A DNA stretch of 38,432 nt from Phaeoceros laevis (taxonomy: Eukaryota; Anthocerotophyta; Anthocerotopsida; Notothyladales): positions 26,291-64,722 of the forward strand of contig JBNGIQ010009079.1 of the NCBI GenBank assembly GCA_049999765.1, in the 5' to 3' direction. Of this stretch, positions 1-12,313 are shown one piece after another. Within the stretch, counting starts at the first letter, position 1, and each line of letters opens with the position of its first letter. The translations under genes and the position numbers were made by a program. The notes beneath the pieces were generated by a model. That model saw only the letters and a list, made by a program, of their open reading frames with translations. It searched no databases and had not been told where the DNA came from.

Positions 1-2221
1 GATCAACGCGTTAAGCTTGATTACAAAGCTCGGAAGTATATCTTTGTTGGCTATACCGAGGGCATAAAGGGGTATAAACTCTATGATCCCGAAACACGTA
101 CCACTACTCATGCTAGAAGTGTGCTCTTGTCACTACTTGAGTCTCCACAACTAGCACCTCTAAGCACTCAGGCAACCAACAACCATTCTGATGACCTAGA
201 CGTAGATGATCAGACCCCTGATCATGTAACAGTCTCTCAGCCAGCTGCCCCCAATGTACAATCTGTCATACCACAAGTCCTTGCAACTGTTTCACAACCT
301 GCAGCCCCCATTCAGTCAACTGGACAGAGTAACTCACAGAACACTGAAGTTGAGGAACTTAGCTACTTCCCCGATGACGAGGTGTCAAGTCGAGCTTCAG
401 ATGTCCAAAACTTGGCAACCATTGATGATGGGGATGCTGCACATGAACAAAGTGATCAGCAAGGGGACCAAGTGGATGACAATGATATACCGGTTCATAC
501 TGAAGTGTATGTGCCCGAGGAACCTTTGCGAAGAAGTAGTAGGAGGCATACGTCATCACCTGATGAGTGGCAGACACCGCCATTGACTTATAGCTCTTTC
601 CTTGTGGAAGAACAAGGTGAACCAGTGGATCTTGGTGAACCTCAATCATACAAGGAAGCTGTTAGTGGACATGAGGCAGCAAAATGGCATGAAGCTATCT
701 AGTCTGAGTATCAGTCACTGATTGATAACAAAACCTGGGAACTGGTTGACCTGCCTCCTGGCCGCAAAGCAGTAACGTGTAAATAGGTATTCAAAAAGAA
801 GTTGGCACAAGATGGAACCATTGCACGATGCACGTCTTGTGGCTCATGGGTACAGCCAGGTGGAAGGCCTGGACTACACTGAGACGTTTTCACTTGTGGT
901 TCGGGCCACATCTATCAGAACCCTCCTAGCCATAGCTGCACAACACGATTACAAGATGCATCACATGGATGTTAAAACAACATTCTTGAATGGAATCTTG
1001 GAGGAAACAATCTATATGCGGCAGCCAGAAGGCTTTGAGGACAAGCATCATCCCAACAAGGTGTGTAAACTTATCAAGACCATATATGGCCTGAAACAGT
1101 CGCCTAGGGCTTGGTTCAAGAGAATAGATAAGTATCTCAAGGACTCCGGGTTCATACAAAGTGATTCAGACAGCAACGTATATAAGCTGTATGATAACAA
1201 TGGTGTTGTGTATCTTGCTCTTTATGTGGACGATGCTGTAATCATTGCAAGTAACCCAACGCTTATGAACAAGGTTAAGGGAATTCTGACCTCAGAGTTC
1301 AGTATGACTGACGTGGGCTAGCTCACATACTTACTGGGAGTCCAAATCATTCAGAATCTAGCCATGCATACAGTGTTCATCCATCAAAGTCAGTTTATTC
1401 GACAAGTATTGATGAAGTTCAAGATGCTGGACTGTAAGCCTGCAGCAACACCGTTAGCTGTAGGTGAGAAATTGACTTTAGAGCAATGCCCAAAGACTGA
1501 AGAGGAAAGGCTAAGGATGGAAGCCGTACCTTATAAATCGGCAGTTGGCTCACTGATCTACTTCAGGAATTGGACAAGGCCGGAGTTATCTCAGTCAGTG
1601 GGAGCCACTGCACAGTTTCTTTCTAATTACGGAAGTCCTCACTAGGCAGCACTCCAGAGAATTATGAGATACCTCAAAGGGACTCCAACCCATGGACTTC
1701 TGTATAAGCAGAGGCCAGAGAATCTGCTATTAACTTGCTTCTCGGATGCTGACTGGGCAGCAGATAGTGACTCACGCAAGTCAATTTCAGCTAACTGCTT
1801 AATGCTGGGAAAGAATGAATACGACTCTACCATCATATCCTGGTACAGTAAAAAGCAGCATGTTGTAGCTCTTTCATCTACTGAGGCAGAGTATGCAGCA
1901 ACAGCAATGGCAGCACAGGATGTAGTGTACACCAGAGCGCTGCTAGCATCTCTCGGAGAAGAGCAACCTACACCGACATTGCTGATGTGCGACAATCAAT
2001 CAGCAATTGCGTTAGCTCATAACCCGGTCATGCATTCACGTACGAAACATATTGACATTAAACACCATTTCATCAGACAGGTAGTCAATGAAGGGCATGC
2101 TAACTTGCAGTATTGTCCAACAGAGGAGAATGTTGCAGATGTTCTTACTAGAGCATTGTCAAAAGATAAGCACGATAAGTTCTGTAGAGCTATGGGCCTC
2201 ACATGCATGCCTGAAACCTAG
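1..2221 (+). pseudogene. Ty1/copia retrotransposon pol fragment (integrase end, RT, RNase H)
   Basis: Copies element RNA into DNA inside a virus-like particle; here only a fossil. The frame is already open at base 1 with the integrase C-terminal signature (RKYIFVGY, KGYKLYDP), so the 5' part lies outside the window. A Ser/Asp-rich linker follows, then reverse transcriptase from about 787, with its catalytic YVDD intact at 1223-1234, and copia RNase H at 1664-2221 (SDADWAAD, STEAEY, CDNQSA, RTKHIDI). The frame is interrupted by TAG at 700-702, 784-786, 1319-1321 and 1643-1645. It shifts once at about 830, where roughly 5 bases are missing compared with the family. Identification is certain; the element cannot make an active polyprotein as written. 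Confidence 0.95.
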
Positions 2222-2974
2222 GATTATCTCTGTACCCACTAGACAGTGCCAGCCAGACTACCTAAACCTGCATTCCTCATCTCTGGAATCTGCGCTGTGG
2301 TATGGTGGTGGAGCACTTGTAAAAAGGCTCTGCAGCCAAAGACACAAGCATGGATTAGCAAGAAACCACATTCCCTGCAGTGGGAGCGAAAGCAAAGCGC
2401 ATAAAGGACATACCGTAGCGGAGAATCCCCAGCCTTCGTCAGAGAAATTTCTGCCAGCACAACAGAGCCTGCCAAAAGCAAAACTTGAAGGCATGCGCAT
2501 TGGCGGGCTGCAATGGACGTCAACCGTGCGCAATCGGTGTATATGATGAGGCGCCGGAAGCGCAAACATATTCACGCCGTTGTGCACAGCAGGAAACAAA
2601 AGGAAGAAGTGGCCACACCAAGCACGGCGGCCATGGCTGTCAAGGGAGGTGCAGGCGCTGTCGCCGCAAGCGCGTCAAGCAGGGATGCACAGTCATAGGC
2701 GAAGGAGGCGCCATCGCTGCCTCGAGCTCAGCTCCTAGGGAGCGCGACCTGGTAGATTGGACAAACACCTAGCATCGCCGCCAGGAGCGCAAGCCTGGAG
2801 CGCAAGAACGGAAACGCAAACTAGCCACCGCCACCAAGTACCCGTTCATCGCGAGGGTTACCAGAAGCGCCGGCAAAACCCTAGCAGGTGATTTCGTGGA
2901 AATTAAAAAAAGAATGCAGCAAGTAAACGCGTCCGGTTGTGCATAAATAGCTACTTATTATCCATATAAAGCCT
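2222..2974 (+). other. copia 3' untranslated spacer
   Basis: About 750 bases between the RNase H stop and the purine tract. Short open frames occur (for example 2485-2772), but they are rich in Arg, Gly and Cys without any family signature and look accidental. I see no additional gene. Confidence 0.55.
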
Positions 2975-2983
2975 AAGTGGGAG
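2975..2983 (+). other. polypurine tract of the copia element
   Basis: AAGTGGGAG lies directly before a TGTA LTR start. This is the usual copia plus-strand primer position and form. Confidence 0.7.
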
Positions 2984-3254
2984 TGTAGAAATTAAGGTTA
3001 ATTAAGTAGGCATTAGATAGATAATAATAATGCGTTAATAGTCGAACCGTCAAACATCAAACGTCAAACGACGTAAACACTGGATGTAAATGGGCACGAC
3101 TTAACCGTCGTGCCCTAAAGGCCAACCGCCGTCCCGGCGATGGGACGCGGCCAATCGTCACCTCCTTCCTTTAAGAGGAGCGTGCGCGGTAATACATTCT
3201 TCTTCTTCTTGATCTACCTTCTTGCCTAAGCATCTCGATCTAGCCTGTTTTACA
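2984..3254 (+). repeat. copia 3' LTR (about 271 bp)
   Basis: Begins TGTA right after the purine tract and ends TACA, giving short inverted termini. It contains a CAAACGT-type short tandem stretch (3051-3070) and a perfect hairpin at 3092-3115. At 3255 the sequence switches abruptly to the gag coding region of another element on the opposite strand, supporting 3254 as the LTR end. The left LTR is outside the window, so LTR identity and target duplication cannot be tested here. Confidence 0.7.
3092..3115. other. perfect 9-bp inverted repeat in the LTR
   Basis: GGGCACGAC (3092-3100) and GTCGTGCCC (3107-3115) pair around a 6-base loop, TTAACC. It could act as an RNA hairpin near the transcript end or as a palindromic binding site; the role is not known. 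Confidence 0.75.
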
Positions 3255-5567
3255 TGCCACTGCATGAACCGGGATCTCCCACCTGGACCTACGCTTCCTC
3301 CGTTGCATACCCTTCAGAGCATCCCTGATGATCTTTCGATACTTAGGACAGTCCTCCAAAAGTTGTTGGAAGCTCACTTTTGCTGGGTTCGTCAGCAGGT
3401 CCCGTACAAAGTCGTATGACCCTTGTGACAAACCCTCCTTGGGTTCCTCCTTCGCCTTCTCCTTCACTGACGGAGGTGGAACCAACACCGTAGTTGGAGG
3501 AACGGTTCGTTGTAAGATCCTCGTCACCTCCAACGGCTTAGGAACAGGCGCCTTAGGCGGAAGAGACGGTGTGTCCTCCTTCAATTGACGTTGTTCCCTC
3601 GCCTTCTTCTCAGCTTCCATGTTCTTCAGCTCCTCCTGAATCATGGACAAAGCCCTCTGAGAAATGTCAGGCTCGAAGCCTGCCTCCATTTGCTCCTCCT
3701 CCGTCTCCGAAGGTGCATCGTCTTGGTTACGCAATTCCTTGCTCCGACGTTTCTCCTTTTTCGAGGTGGGTTTATTCTTCTTCACTTTCTTCTCCTCCTT
3801 CCTTGGTTTCCTTGGAGGAGAAGTACTTCACTTGCTCTCGCTTCGTGTTGTCACCTTGCCGACGAACGGTACGGTACTGACCGTACCAACGGAAGACGAG
3901 GCCCCATCCAGCTTAGCCAACTCCTGCAATCCAGCAATCAATGCAGCCAAGTTGGAAGTGGACTCGTTTCATCGCCGAACTCGGTATCCATCCATCGTTT
4001 CAGCCATATACGTGGCTGTTTCCTCCGTTGCCACTCCTACCTGGTAAATGTGCCCCTCCCTTGGGCAATCATCCACATCAATCCTCATTGCCGAGGCCTC
4101 GTCCAAACCTACATGATGTGCTTGCTGTCCTCCCCTCTGCGGAATCTCCTGATGTGGAGGTTGAGCAAACCTTACAGCCTTGTTACCTTCGTAACTCGGA
4201 CACCGTGCATCACCAGGCAGATGGCCTTGCCCCTTGCAATCTCCACATTGTGGCACATAGCCAATCTGCCTCCGAGGATGTGGGCAGTTGTTAGAGTAAT
4301 GATCAGGCGCCCCACAGTTGTAATAGTGGCCTGGCGATGGTGCCATCAACGGACGTTGCGACGGATGTGGTTGCCACTGCGCCTGTGAACTTGACGGCAT
4401 GCCAACACGCTCTCTCGGCTGGTACCGTTCGATATGAGCCTTTGCTATCGGTGTCATCTTCTGCCCAGGCCGCTGCTGATTGTCCGCCACCTCATACACT
4501 GACTCCTCATACGGCTCTGAGTAGTAGTAGTCGTAGTCCTGAACCCATTCTCCTACAGCAACCTGATGCGCATCCGTCTGACGGTTCCTATAGTTAGCAC
4601 GCGAATGCCTTGGTTGATTGCAAATAGAACACCAGAGGCCAGAACGGTTAGGTGAAGGTGATCTCCGCTTTGTAACATCCTTGGCAATCTGCACCTTCAA
4701 GTTCTCAAACTTCTTGGCTAGATCCTCAATTAGGGCGACCTCCTTCCTCTTCCCTGCAGACTCCTCCGGAACCTTCCTCTTCGGAGGCGAAGACACCTGT
4801 TTGGAAGTCTTGTACTTCCGTTCCGTATCTCGACGCCGTCTTCGTCTGTCTGACTCATATGACGATGAGTCTCCATCCGATTCTGACGTCTCGGACGAAC
4901 TCTCCTCCGAGGACGAACTTGATGAATCACTGGACTCCTCGTGTCGTTTCTTCCCCCGATTCTTGACACGACGGTGCCCCTTTCGATGAGACGACCCATG
5001 GTCTCGGTCCTTGCTTCGCTTGCTGGCTATCCTCGTAGCCTCCTCCTCTGCTGCAGCAATGGCAGCCTGCAAGTTGTTCCGGTTGCCTTCTCTGCAAGCA
5101 CGGTTAAGATCCTCCGGCAAACCCGAAGCAAACCAATCCACAACCATGTCCTCCGAGTAGCCTGGGTTAGTTCCCCGTTGGGGCACCCTATCCAAAAGAA
5201 TGTAGAATCGTTCGATGTAGTCCCGCATAGACTCCGTCCGTTTCTTCCTCAAGTTCTTGATTTTAGCCAACACATTGCTGGAGTGTGCAAGCTCGTTGAA
5301 ACGGTCCAGAAAAGTTGCCTTTAGAGCATCCCAATCCGCTGGCGGGGTAGTCCTTCGCATCAACCCATTAAACCAATGTACGGAATGCCCCCTGAGAAGT
5401 CCACCGAAGATTTCCATGCGAGAACCTTCTTCTCTGTTAGCCCTGGACACATTCTCAAAGAGCTGGACGAAGCTCTCCGCATCGTCATCGGGTATTAGCA
5501 TGATATTGGTGTCCACTTTATGAAATTTCGCAAATAGACAGGTGCCCACATTATGGAGCACAATCAT
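3255..5567 (-). pseudogene. retrotransposon Gag polyprotein, interrupted by the copia insertion
   Basis: Capsid/nucleocapsid protein of an LTR retroelement, probably Ty3/gypsy type. The first ATG is at 5567-5565 (protein begins MIVLHNVG). Residues about 45-135 fit the Retrotrans_gag fold (GHSVHWFNGL, WDALKATFLDRFNE). A charged Ser/Arg/Asp-rich segment follows. Then come three zinc-knuckle-like motifs: two have lost a Cys to Tyr (CSICNQPRH..Y; YYNCGAPDH..C) and the last, CGDCKGQGH, has altered spacing. The same frame continues through TGA stops at 3971-3969 and 3830-3828 into a Lys/Glu-rich tail that ends where the copia LTR begins. Both stops are explicable by single transitions. Downstream pol would lie beyond the copia insert, left of the window. 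Confidence 0.85.
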
Positions 5568-6284
5568 GCTCCCCGCCAACCCGTTCCCGGTTTTAGGTTA
5601 ATCGCTGCGGTACTTCTTTCACAAAGTTACATCTAATAACTGGAAAGAAAGTTGAAATTCATTATCGGAGTTCGAACTTCGACGGTTTCAGAAGGGGCGA
5701 ACTTCAACAAAGTTTATCTATACTAGGTTGTTGGGAAAGCCGCGAATGCATCGCCAACGGGTTTTGGCCTTTCGTGACGTTGTCGCCCCTCGCAGCCCTC
5801 CGTCTTTTGTGAAGACATAAGCTCAGGCATCTACCGCGCCAGTCCCCGTTGCAGCTACCTGGCAGCTCTTCGCATCCGCACCATGGTAATCCATCTTTTT
5901 CCGCCAAGGCGCTGTGTGCGCCAGCCAATATCAGCCACAGTGTTGATTTATAACCTTATGTGCCCTGTCGATGTCTGTGCCTTCTGCTGCGGTTTGGAAT
6001 GAGCATGTGCTATTTTTTTGTCTCGTTTAAGACGCAGGATTATGTACACGTTGAGTTGACTTTCTATGTTGGTTTGGCAGGCGGAATCTCCCAGAAGCAG
6101 GTACGCTGTGTTCGCGTAGTTGGGGAAAGCTTTCCAACTGTCCGAGAAGTGGCTGAATTTCTCGTTATGCTGCGTGTTTCATATTACTTTATGGTTGCTT
6201 TGAGCTATTGGTCATTGTAGAGTTGTTACATATCTCAGGTATGCCGGCAAGGGAAGCTTTCTGATGCCGTCGGAGCCCTGGAAT
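5568..6284. other. gag leader and spacer without a gene
   Basis: On the minus strand this is the region upstream of the gag start. I could not locate a convincing primer-binding site or LTR end, though a GAAGTTCG-like word recurs at 5670-5710. From about 5950 to 6284 no homology or coding signal is visible before the PPR remnant. Confidence 0.5.
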
Positions 6285-7842
6285 CTCTGCCTGGTGGACT
6301 ATATGCAAAATGTGGGGAGCTGGAAGATGTGCGCCAGGTTTTTGACGGCATGAACACAAAGAATGTGGTGACATGGAATGCCCTGATTGCTGGGTATGCA
6401 CAGCAAGGACTCGGCCAAGAGGCGCTTGTTGTGTATGGACAAATGGAGGAGGCGGGCCTCATTTTGGGTGACCATGTTACTTTTGCTTGCCTTCTGAAGG
6501 CGTGTGCAAGCACTGGTGCCTTGCAGAAGGGCAGGGAGCTGCACTGATAGATTGTCAAAAGAGGTCTGCTGGATGATGTAGTGGTGGACAACTGCCTGGT
6601 CGACATGTATGCAAAATGTGGTGAGCTGGAATGTGCACGCCACGTTTTTGACAGCATGGCTACAAAGGATGTGGTGACATGGACAGTGCTAATCGCTAGG
6701 TATGCATAGCAAGGACTCGGGCAAGAAGCGCTTGTTCTGTATGCACAAATGGAGGAGGCGAACCTCAGTTTGGCTAAAGATGTTGCTTTTGCTTGCCTTC
6801 TGAAGCAATTTTGCCTTGCAGAAGGGCAGGTAGCTTCACTCACAGATTGTCAAAAGAGGACTGTTGGATAACGTGGTGGTGGGCAACTGCCTGTTGGACA
6901 TGTATGCAAAATGTGGTGAGCTGGAAGATGCACGCCAGGTTTTTGACAGCATGAACACAAAGGATGTGGTGACATGGAATGCTCTGATTGCTGGGTATGC
7001 ACAGCAAAGACTCGGCCATGATGCTGGCTGGTATTCAGCCTACTGACACCACGTTTACTTGCCTTCTTGTAGCATGCAGTCATGCGGGGCTGGTCAGTAA
7101 GGGTCGTCAGAATTTTGATGCCATGGTGAAGCAGCATGGCCTCAACCCGACAACTGATCATTATAATTGTATGGTTGATCTTCTTGGGCCATTTAGGTGA
7201 GGCAGAGAAGATGCTGAAATCACCTGAGTGCAGAAACGATGCTGTTGGGTTGATGTCATTGCTGAATGCCTGTAAGAGTCATGGAGCGGGGATCACGGTG
7301 TTTTGAAAGTCTTGTTGAGCTGGATCCTCAGACTGCCTCCGCATATGTGGTCATGGCCAATATTTACGCATATGCAGATAGGTGGGCGGATGTAGATGGA
7401 ATCGAAAGGTTGAGAAAGTTTGCAGGAGCTAACAAGAAGCCTGCAGTGGCAGGCATTGAGGTGAACAAGCAGGTGCATACATTTGTTGTGGGGGATGAAT
7501 GGAATGACATCTCATGCAAGGTTCGGAGCACAAGTGAACGTTTGAAGGAGGAAGCGAACCATGTGCCACACACCAAGCTGGTGTTGAAGCCAGTGTCTGA
7601 GAAGGCAAAGGAAGATCAACTGTGTGGGCATGCTGAGAAGCTAGCTTTGGCGTTTGGTCTGTTGAACACTCCCGATGGCACACCTCTGCTGGTAACCAAA
7701 AACCTGCGGATGTGCAGGACTGCCACACTTCCACGGAGATTATGTCAAGGGTTGAGAAGCAGGACATCGTTGTAAGGGATGCATACTGGGGGCATCGGTT
7801 CGAGGCAGGGTCCTGTTGCTGTAAGGGTCGACATTGAGTGAG
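6285..7842 (+). pseudogene. PPR protein of the PLS-DYW class (organelle RNA editing factor), pseudogene
   Basis: PLS-type PPR proteins bind organellar RNA, and their DYW domain performs C-to-U editing. Three repeat triplets are visible, each with MYAKCGELE..ARQVFD and VTWNALIAGYAQQ signatures, starting near 6301, 6608 and 6904. The 296-307 base spacing is about 101 codons, one PLS triplet. Then come a P-type end (TTFTCLLVACSHAGLV), the E/E+ region at 7266-7500 and a DYW deaminase at 7600-7842. The deaminase has the HAE zinc/catalytic motif at about 7630 and CRDCH, which reads only after restoring one lost base at about 7717. Stops at 6545-6550, 6710 and 6858, and frame changes near 6300, 6800, 7020, 7190, 7260 and 7717, kill it. 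The C-terminal DYW tripeptide is lost. There is no start and no targeting peptide. Confidence 0.92.
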
Positions 7843-8658
7843 AAAAATTGCCAACTGAAACTTTGTGTCAGCGCTTTGGTCGATTGAGCATCTGTTATAT
7901 GGCTATGCTTCACCTGGGACTTCGAAAGGATCAAGGCAACTCTGAAAGGGGCATCACAGCTCCCTGCATGTGCACCAGTTTCAGCCTGCCCAAAGACAAC
8001 TATGCTACTGCGTATCAGGTATCCTACATGCCTGTTTGTTAGAAATGGAGCAGACCAATTAACTTGCCTAGACTTCTGTGAAGGAAATGAGAACAGACTT
8101 CTTATTAAAGGAAATGAGAACAGACTTCTTACTAGTCTGCCATTGATCCATTGGTTGATTGCAACTCGTGCCCATCCCATGCTTGTCTGCTTACTTGGAG
8201 CCAAGTGCTGCTGGCTAGCCTGTGTTTTGCCTAATTTGCCAACGGTGCTGCACATGGGTTCTACACAAGTACAGCCTGCAAACCCTGGGCGTTGTGTCAT
8301 CAACTCCTGCTCTCTGCGGAATGCGGTGCAGCGCACTATATGTCTGGGAAAGACTCAGCAATCGCAAGCAACACGAGCGTCAGTGACAAGCCAAGTTCGT
8401 CTCAGAGATGATCCGTGACCAGCTTGTGCTGCAATTGGGGAAAACACCTAGAGCCACGGATTGTGTTGAGGGGGTGATGAATGCACACCTAGACTAGGTG
8501 CCTTCAGGTCAACTTTGCTGTTTGCTACTTGTAGGGTTCCAGATGAGAGAGGAATCTTCATGTCCACTTGGTCTTGTGCTGTTCCAAACCCAGAATCCCG
8601 AGGTTAAATATTATTCCGCGAATCGGGCGAGCTGGTTGTCGCACGCTCCAGAGTGGCC
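7843..8658. other. intergenic, no gene recognised
   Basis: Flank between the PPR remnant and the transposase-like gene. Long open frames occur on both strands here but carry no family signature and mirror each other. The only structure noted is a short tandem duplication at 8081-8131. Confidence 0.5.
8081..8131. repeat. 27-bp tandem duplication
   Basis: A 24-base word beginning AAGGAAATGAGAACAGACTT occurs at 8081-8104 and again at 8108-8131 with no mismatch. Confidence 0.9.
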
Positions 8659-9804
8659 ATGGCGCCTGCTGGCCGGCGTCCTGGCCCTGACCTGAGTGCC
8701 GAGGAGAAGCGTCGCCGCCATGCCGAGTGGAAGCGGGAGCATCGAGCTCAAAAGGCGGCTGAAGCCGCCGAAGTGGAAGCCCGTGTGCAGGCTGGCCTTG
8801 TTCGTGCCAGGGTGCGGGATGCCAGACGCTTGGGATCTGCCAATGCTCCTCGGAGAGTGACAAGGGCAGCTAGTGCACATGAAGCTGCAGCACAGGTAGA
8901 AGCAGTGGCTGAAGCGCAAGTTGGAGCACAAGCTGAAGCGCAGGTCGGAGGGCAGGCTGCAGCCCAGGTCGACCTCAATGCCACACAACATACCCCTGCG
9001 CATTCGGAGCTCCAGCAGGGTGTGCCTTGTCATCGCACTGAGGCGAGCACTGGGGAGCGTGATCAATCACCCGTCAGGTACGAGCGAAGGACAAATGGTG
9101 CAGTGGCTGCTCACGAGAGTACCTCGCCCCCTCCTGGGCCTCCCAACAATCGAGGGGTAACAATCCCAAGGGGCCTGTTGGTGCCTGCGATCCCGCCACC
9201 TGCAGATGGGGAACTGCCGGATGCAAGCAACAGAAGATGCTATCAAGTTGCCCATGAGATGGGGGACCACTTTTTGCAGCTCACCAGGAATAGGAATTCT
9301 GCTTTCAAGCAGAAGACATTGCAGTGCTTCATGAATTTGCCGGTGCTAGCGCCCGTCAGGCCTGCTACATTTATGCAGCCCAAGGAGGTTGAGGTAGCTT
9401 CCCTGGCTATGGATGGCATCCGCTCTGCCATGGCTACCGTGAAGCAGGTTCGCAGCAAGGACGCCAGACACGCCAGCGCATCCGTGCTTAACATGGTCAT
9501 TACTCCGGAGCACAGGGCTCGGAATCTCCAAACTAAACTCGGGCAGGCAATAGGCCTCAGCAAAACAGCTGTCCTCAGGCATTCCAGGAAGCGTCTCCTC
9601 GTTGTCCCTGGCGAAGACTGGCTGTGGTGTGGACCACCCAGAAAGAGGCGGAAGGACTCCTTGAGCCCGGAAATCAAGCTGGCTATCACGAACTTCTGGC
9701 GAGACCTCAGTAGGCCATCATCCAATACCCGCGATGTTAAGCGCAAGCGTGTGGCACCTGGGACCTACATCGAACATCCCATTCACTTTCTTGACACTTC
9801 TCAG

Positions 9805-10428
9805 GTTTGCAAAAAAATCTTTCTATCGGGGAATCATACGAATCACAAAGTCTTTCTAGATCTGATTGGTTGCAATTGGCTGAATGGGATGTTGTCTCAG
9901 ATACTGCAATGTTCAGGACATATGTTGATCATGCTGGACCCAAAGAGCTATGCTCTGTACCTGTGAGTCGAATTGACAGGACCTTTCACTATGGTTGCTG
10001 GTCAGTTGCGTTCGAATGTGTGAAACATGCATTTTTCTTGTAGGCTGTCTTGGAAGAGCATTGGTTCTTCTGAATAGGATTTCGTCATGGGGATGTTTTC
10101 TTCAGTTTTTTGAACGTGATAATGTCATGGGTTTTTCTGAACGGGATGTTGTCTCATGGATTGCAATAGCGATATTGGTGCTGCACAGAATGCATTCGAT
10201 GTGCTGTCACGGCTTTTACTTCCAGACAACAGATGCAATCTCGAGCATGTGTTGGGAACAATGGCCCAGAGAAGGCACTGCAGGTGTACATGTATGAAGA
10301 AGTACTTCACCATGAATACTTCGAGCCTGTGAGATGGTAACAGGGAAGGAATCCTGCTGGTTGCATTCCTTTGTCTGTCTGGTTTAGGGTTCCTCGTTTT
10401 CTCATACAGGTTTCAATTACTGTTGCAG
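9805..10428 (+). other. intron 1 of the transposase-like gene (624 bp)
   Basis: Bounded by CAG|GTTTGC and TTGCAG|ACAGAG. Joining the flanking exons keeps the frame across ...HFLDTSQ and TEFFLRF.... A word close to CTGAACGGGATGTTGTCTCA occurs twice inside (about 9881 and 10138), so part of the intron is internally duplicated. No coding exon was found in it. Confidence 0.65.
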
Positions 10429-12313
10429 ACAGAGTTCTTCCTCCGCTTCAAGCAGGACTTCCCGCACATCAAAATTGGCCAGCGTTGCTTTGAGAAACTT
10501 AAGCCCTTCTTTGTGAAGGCTTATGCTGAGCGTAACCTTTGTTGTTGTAGGTACCATGTAGAAATGGTTTTTCTAAAGGATGGACTGAATGCTCTGAGGT
10601 CGCTTGAGTCTAAGGTTCATCCGAGAGGGACTTGTGCATGTGATGGCCCCTCCATATGTCGGCCAACAGGCCTCGAGGAGTTTTGCCAAGCAGGAAGGGC
10701 TACTTTTGCCCACCTCCGAGAGTTATGAGATGCAGTTCTCTGTCCCCTGCAGCCACATGAGCAGTGGCATAAACTGGATTGCATTGAGGGCCGGTGCAGC
10801 AGCTGTGGTATTGACAAGCTAAAGCTGTGCCCTCGAGAGAGTGATGAGTCCATATCAGCCACAGTCAAATGGAGAAGATTTGAGTATCAAGTAGTTGGCC
10901 AGGATAAGGGGGGGAAAGATAGAAAAAGGATCCAGCTTGTGCATAACCAGACGTGTCCTTCTGAGTTGGTCGAGTATCTGAGTGAGCGATTACCTGAATT
11001 TTTAAAGCATAACCTGAATGCGAAGGGCAAGATGCCCAATTTAGGTGATGTCTTGCTGATCTGCCAGATGGGGTTGTGCTGAGTGCTTGGGATTTTAGTG
11101 AGAATTTTGGCTTTCAGATGCAGAATGAGATCCAGACAATGCATTGGCATTCAGACCAGGTTACCATATTGGTGCAAGTGACCTACTACAGGCTGACACC
11201 CCGTAATCCAGATGACCCTGAAGCTGGCATTCATAAGCATTATCATTTTTATGTATCTGATGATAAGGAGCACGACACGCTCTTTGTCCAGCATTGCTTC
11301 ATGCTCCATTGGCAGTGGATGGCTGACTCTGGCATACCTACCCCTAGGGAGCATTGGGTGTGGACTGATGGATGTGCAGCACAGTTCAAGGCCCGACGTC
11401 CTTTTTACTTCATTGCGAGGTATCCAAGCTTGACAGGTGGCTGCCGTATGCGCTGGAGTTTCTTTGCATCGGGCCACGGAAAAGGTGAACATGACGGAGC
11501 GGGCGCATGTGTGAAGAACTGCCTTAGGAAGGAGGAGTCCAAGTCTCATAGCATAGAGCTACAGAAGGCCAGTGATGTTGTTGCATTCTTGCGGAATACC
11601 ATCAGCAATGGAGCAGCAAGTACTTACAGGAGTGCTGAAAGGTCTGTGCAAAGAACATTCTGGGAAGTGCTCCCTGATGATGTCGACCGTAGCAACAAAT
11701 ATGACTGGAGAGCTGCAAACTGAGCTTCGTCAAGTACATTGTGTCTTTGGGTACAATGTTGAAACCCCCACAAAGTTGCTTGTACGGCGACGATCTTGTT
11801 TCTGCAATTATTGCTTGGACTGTGACTGGGAGAGGTGCGAGAATTTGCAACATGTGCTGAGGTGGGAGCCTCACCAATTGATGCCTACTACTGCTGCGCC
11901 ACGGCCTCTTACAAGATCACAAGGCACCACAGCTCAGGTTCGCTTCCTTCCACATCTAAGGTTTTTGTGCTGTAATTAGTGGTTGCCTTTCTTATAATCT
12001 GAGGTAGAGTTTTTTGCACATCTGAGGTTCGTTTGCTGGCAATGTGAGGTTACTGAATGACCTGTTGTTACTTTATCTATGCTGACACGTGATCATGAGC
12101 TACTCAAACACTTCCTTCTTTGTTCAAGCAGGAAGCTGGTGCATCGCATGAGTTGGATTCTTCAGCACCTCAGGAAATTCTGGACGTGGATGTTGCTATG
12201 GCTGAGTCACTCGACATGGATCAAGAGGTTAAAATACTCATCTTGACTCCATTTTGCTGTGCACATGTATATGTGGTGCCTTCCTCAGTTAACAAGTGTC
12301 TATCATGTTGCAG

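Noticed and set aside
700-1645. TAG-only interruptions in copia pol as programmed readthrough or recoding
   Set aside because: The stops fall at residues such as Trp and Gln inside conserved motifs, and a frameshift is also present; decay is simpler.
3585-4388. 267-codon plus-strand open frame
   Set aside because: Antisense to the clearly coding minus-strand gag; composition (Leu/Arg/His-rich) is that of a mirror frame.
6235-6843. 202-codon minus-strand frame with internal repeats
   Set aside because: Antisense of the repeated PPR triplets; the repetition is inherited from the sense strand.
7740-8336. 198-codon minus-strand open frame
   Set aside because: No domain or signal, spans the PPR 3' end and spacer, and overlaps competing frames.
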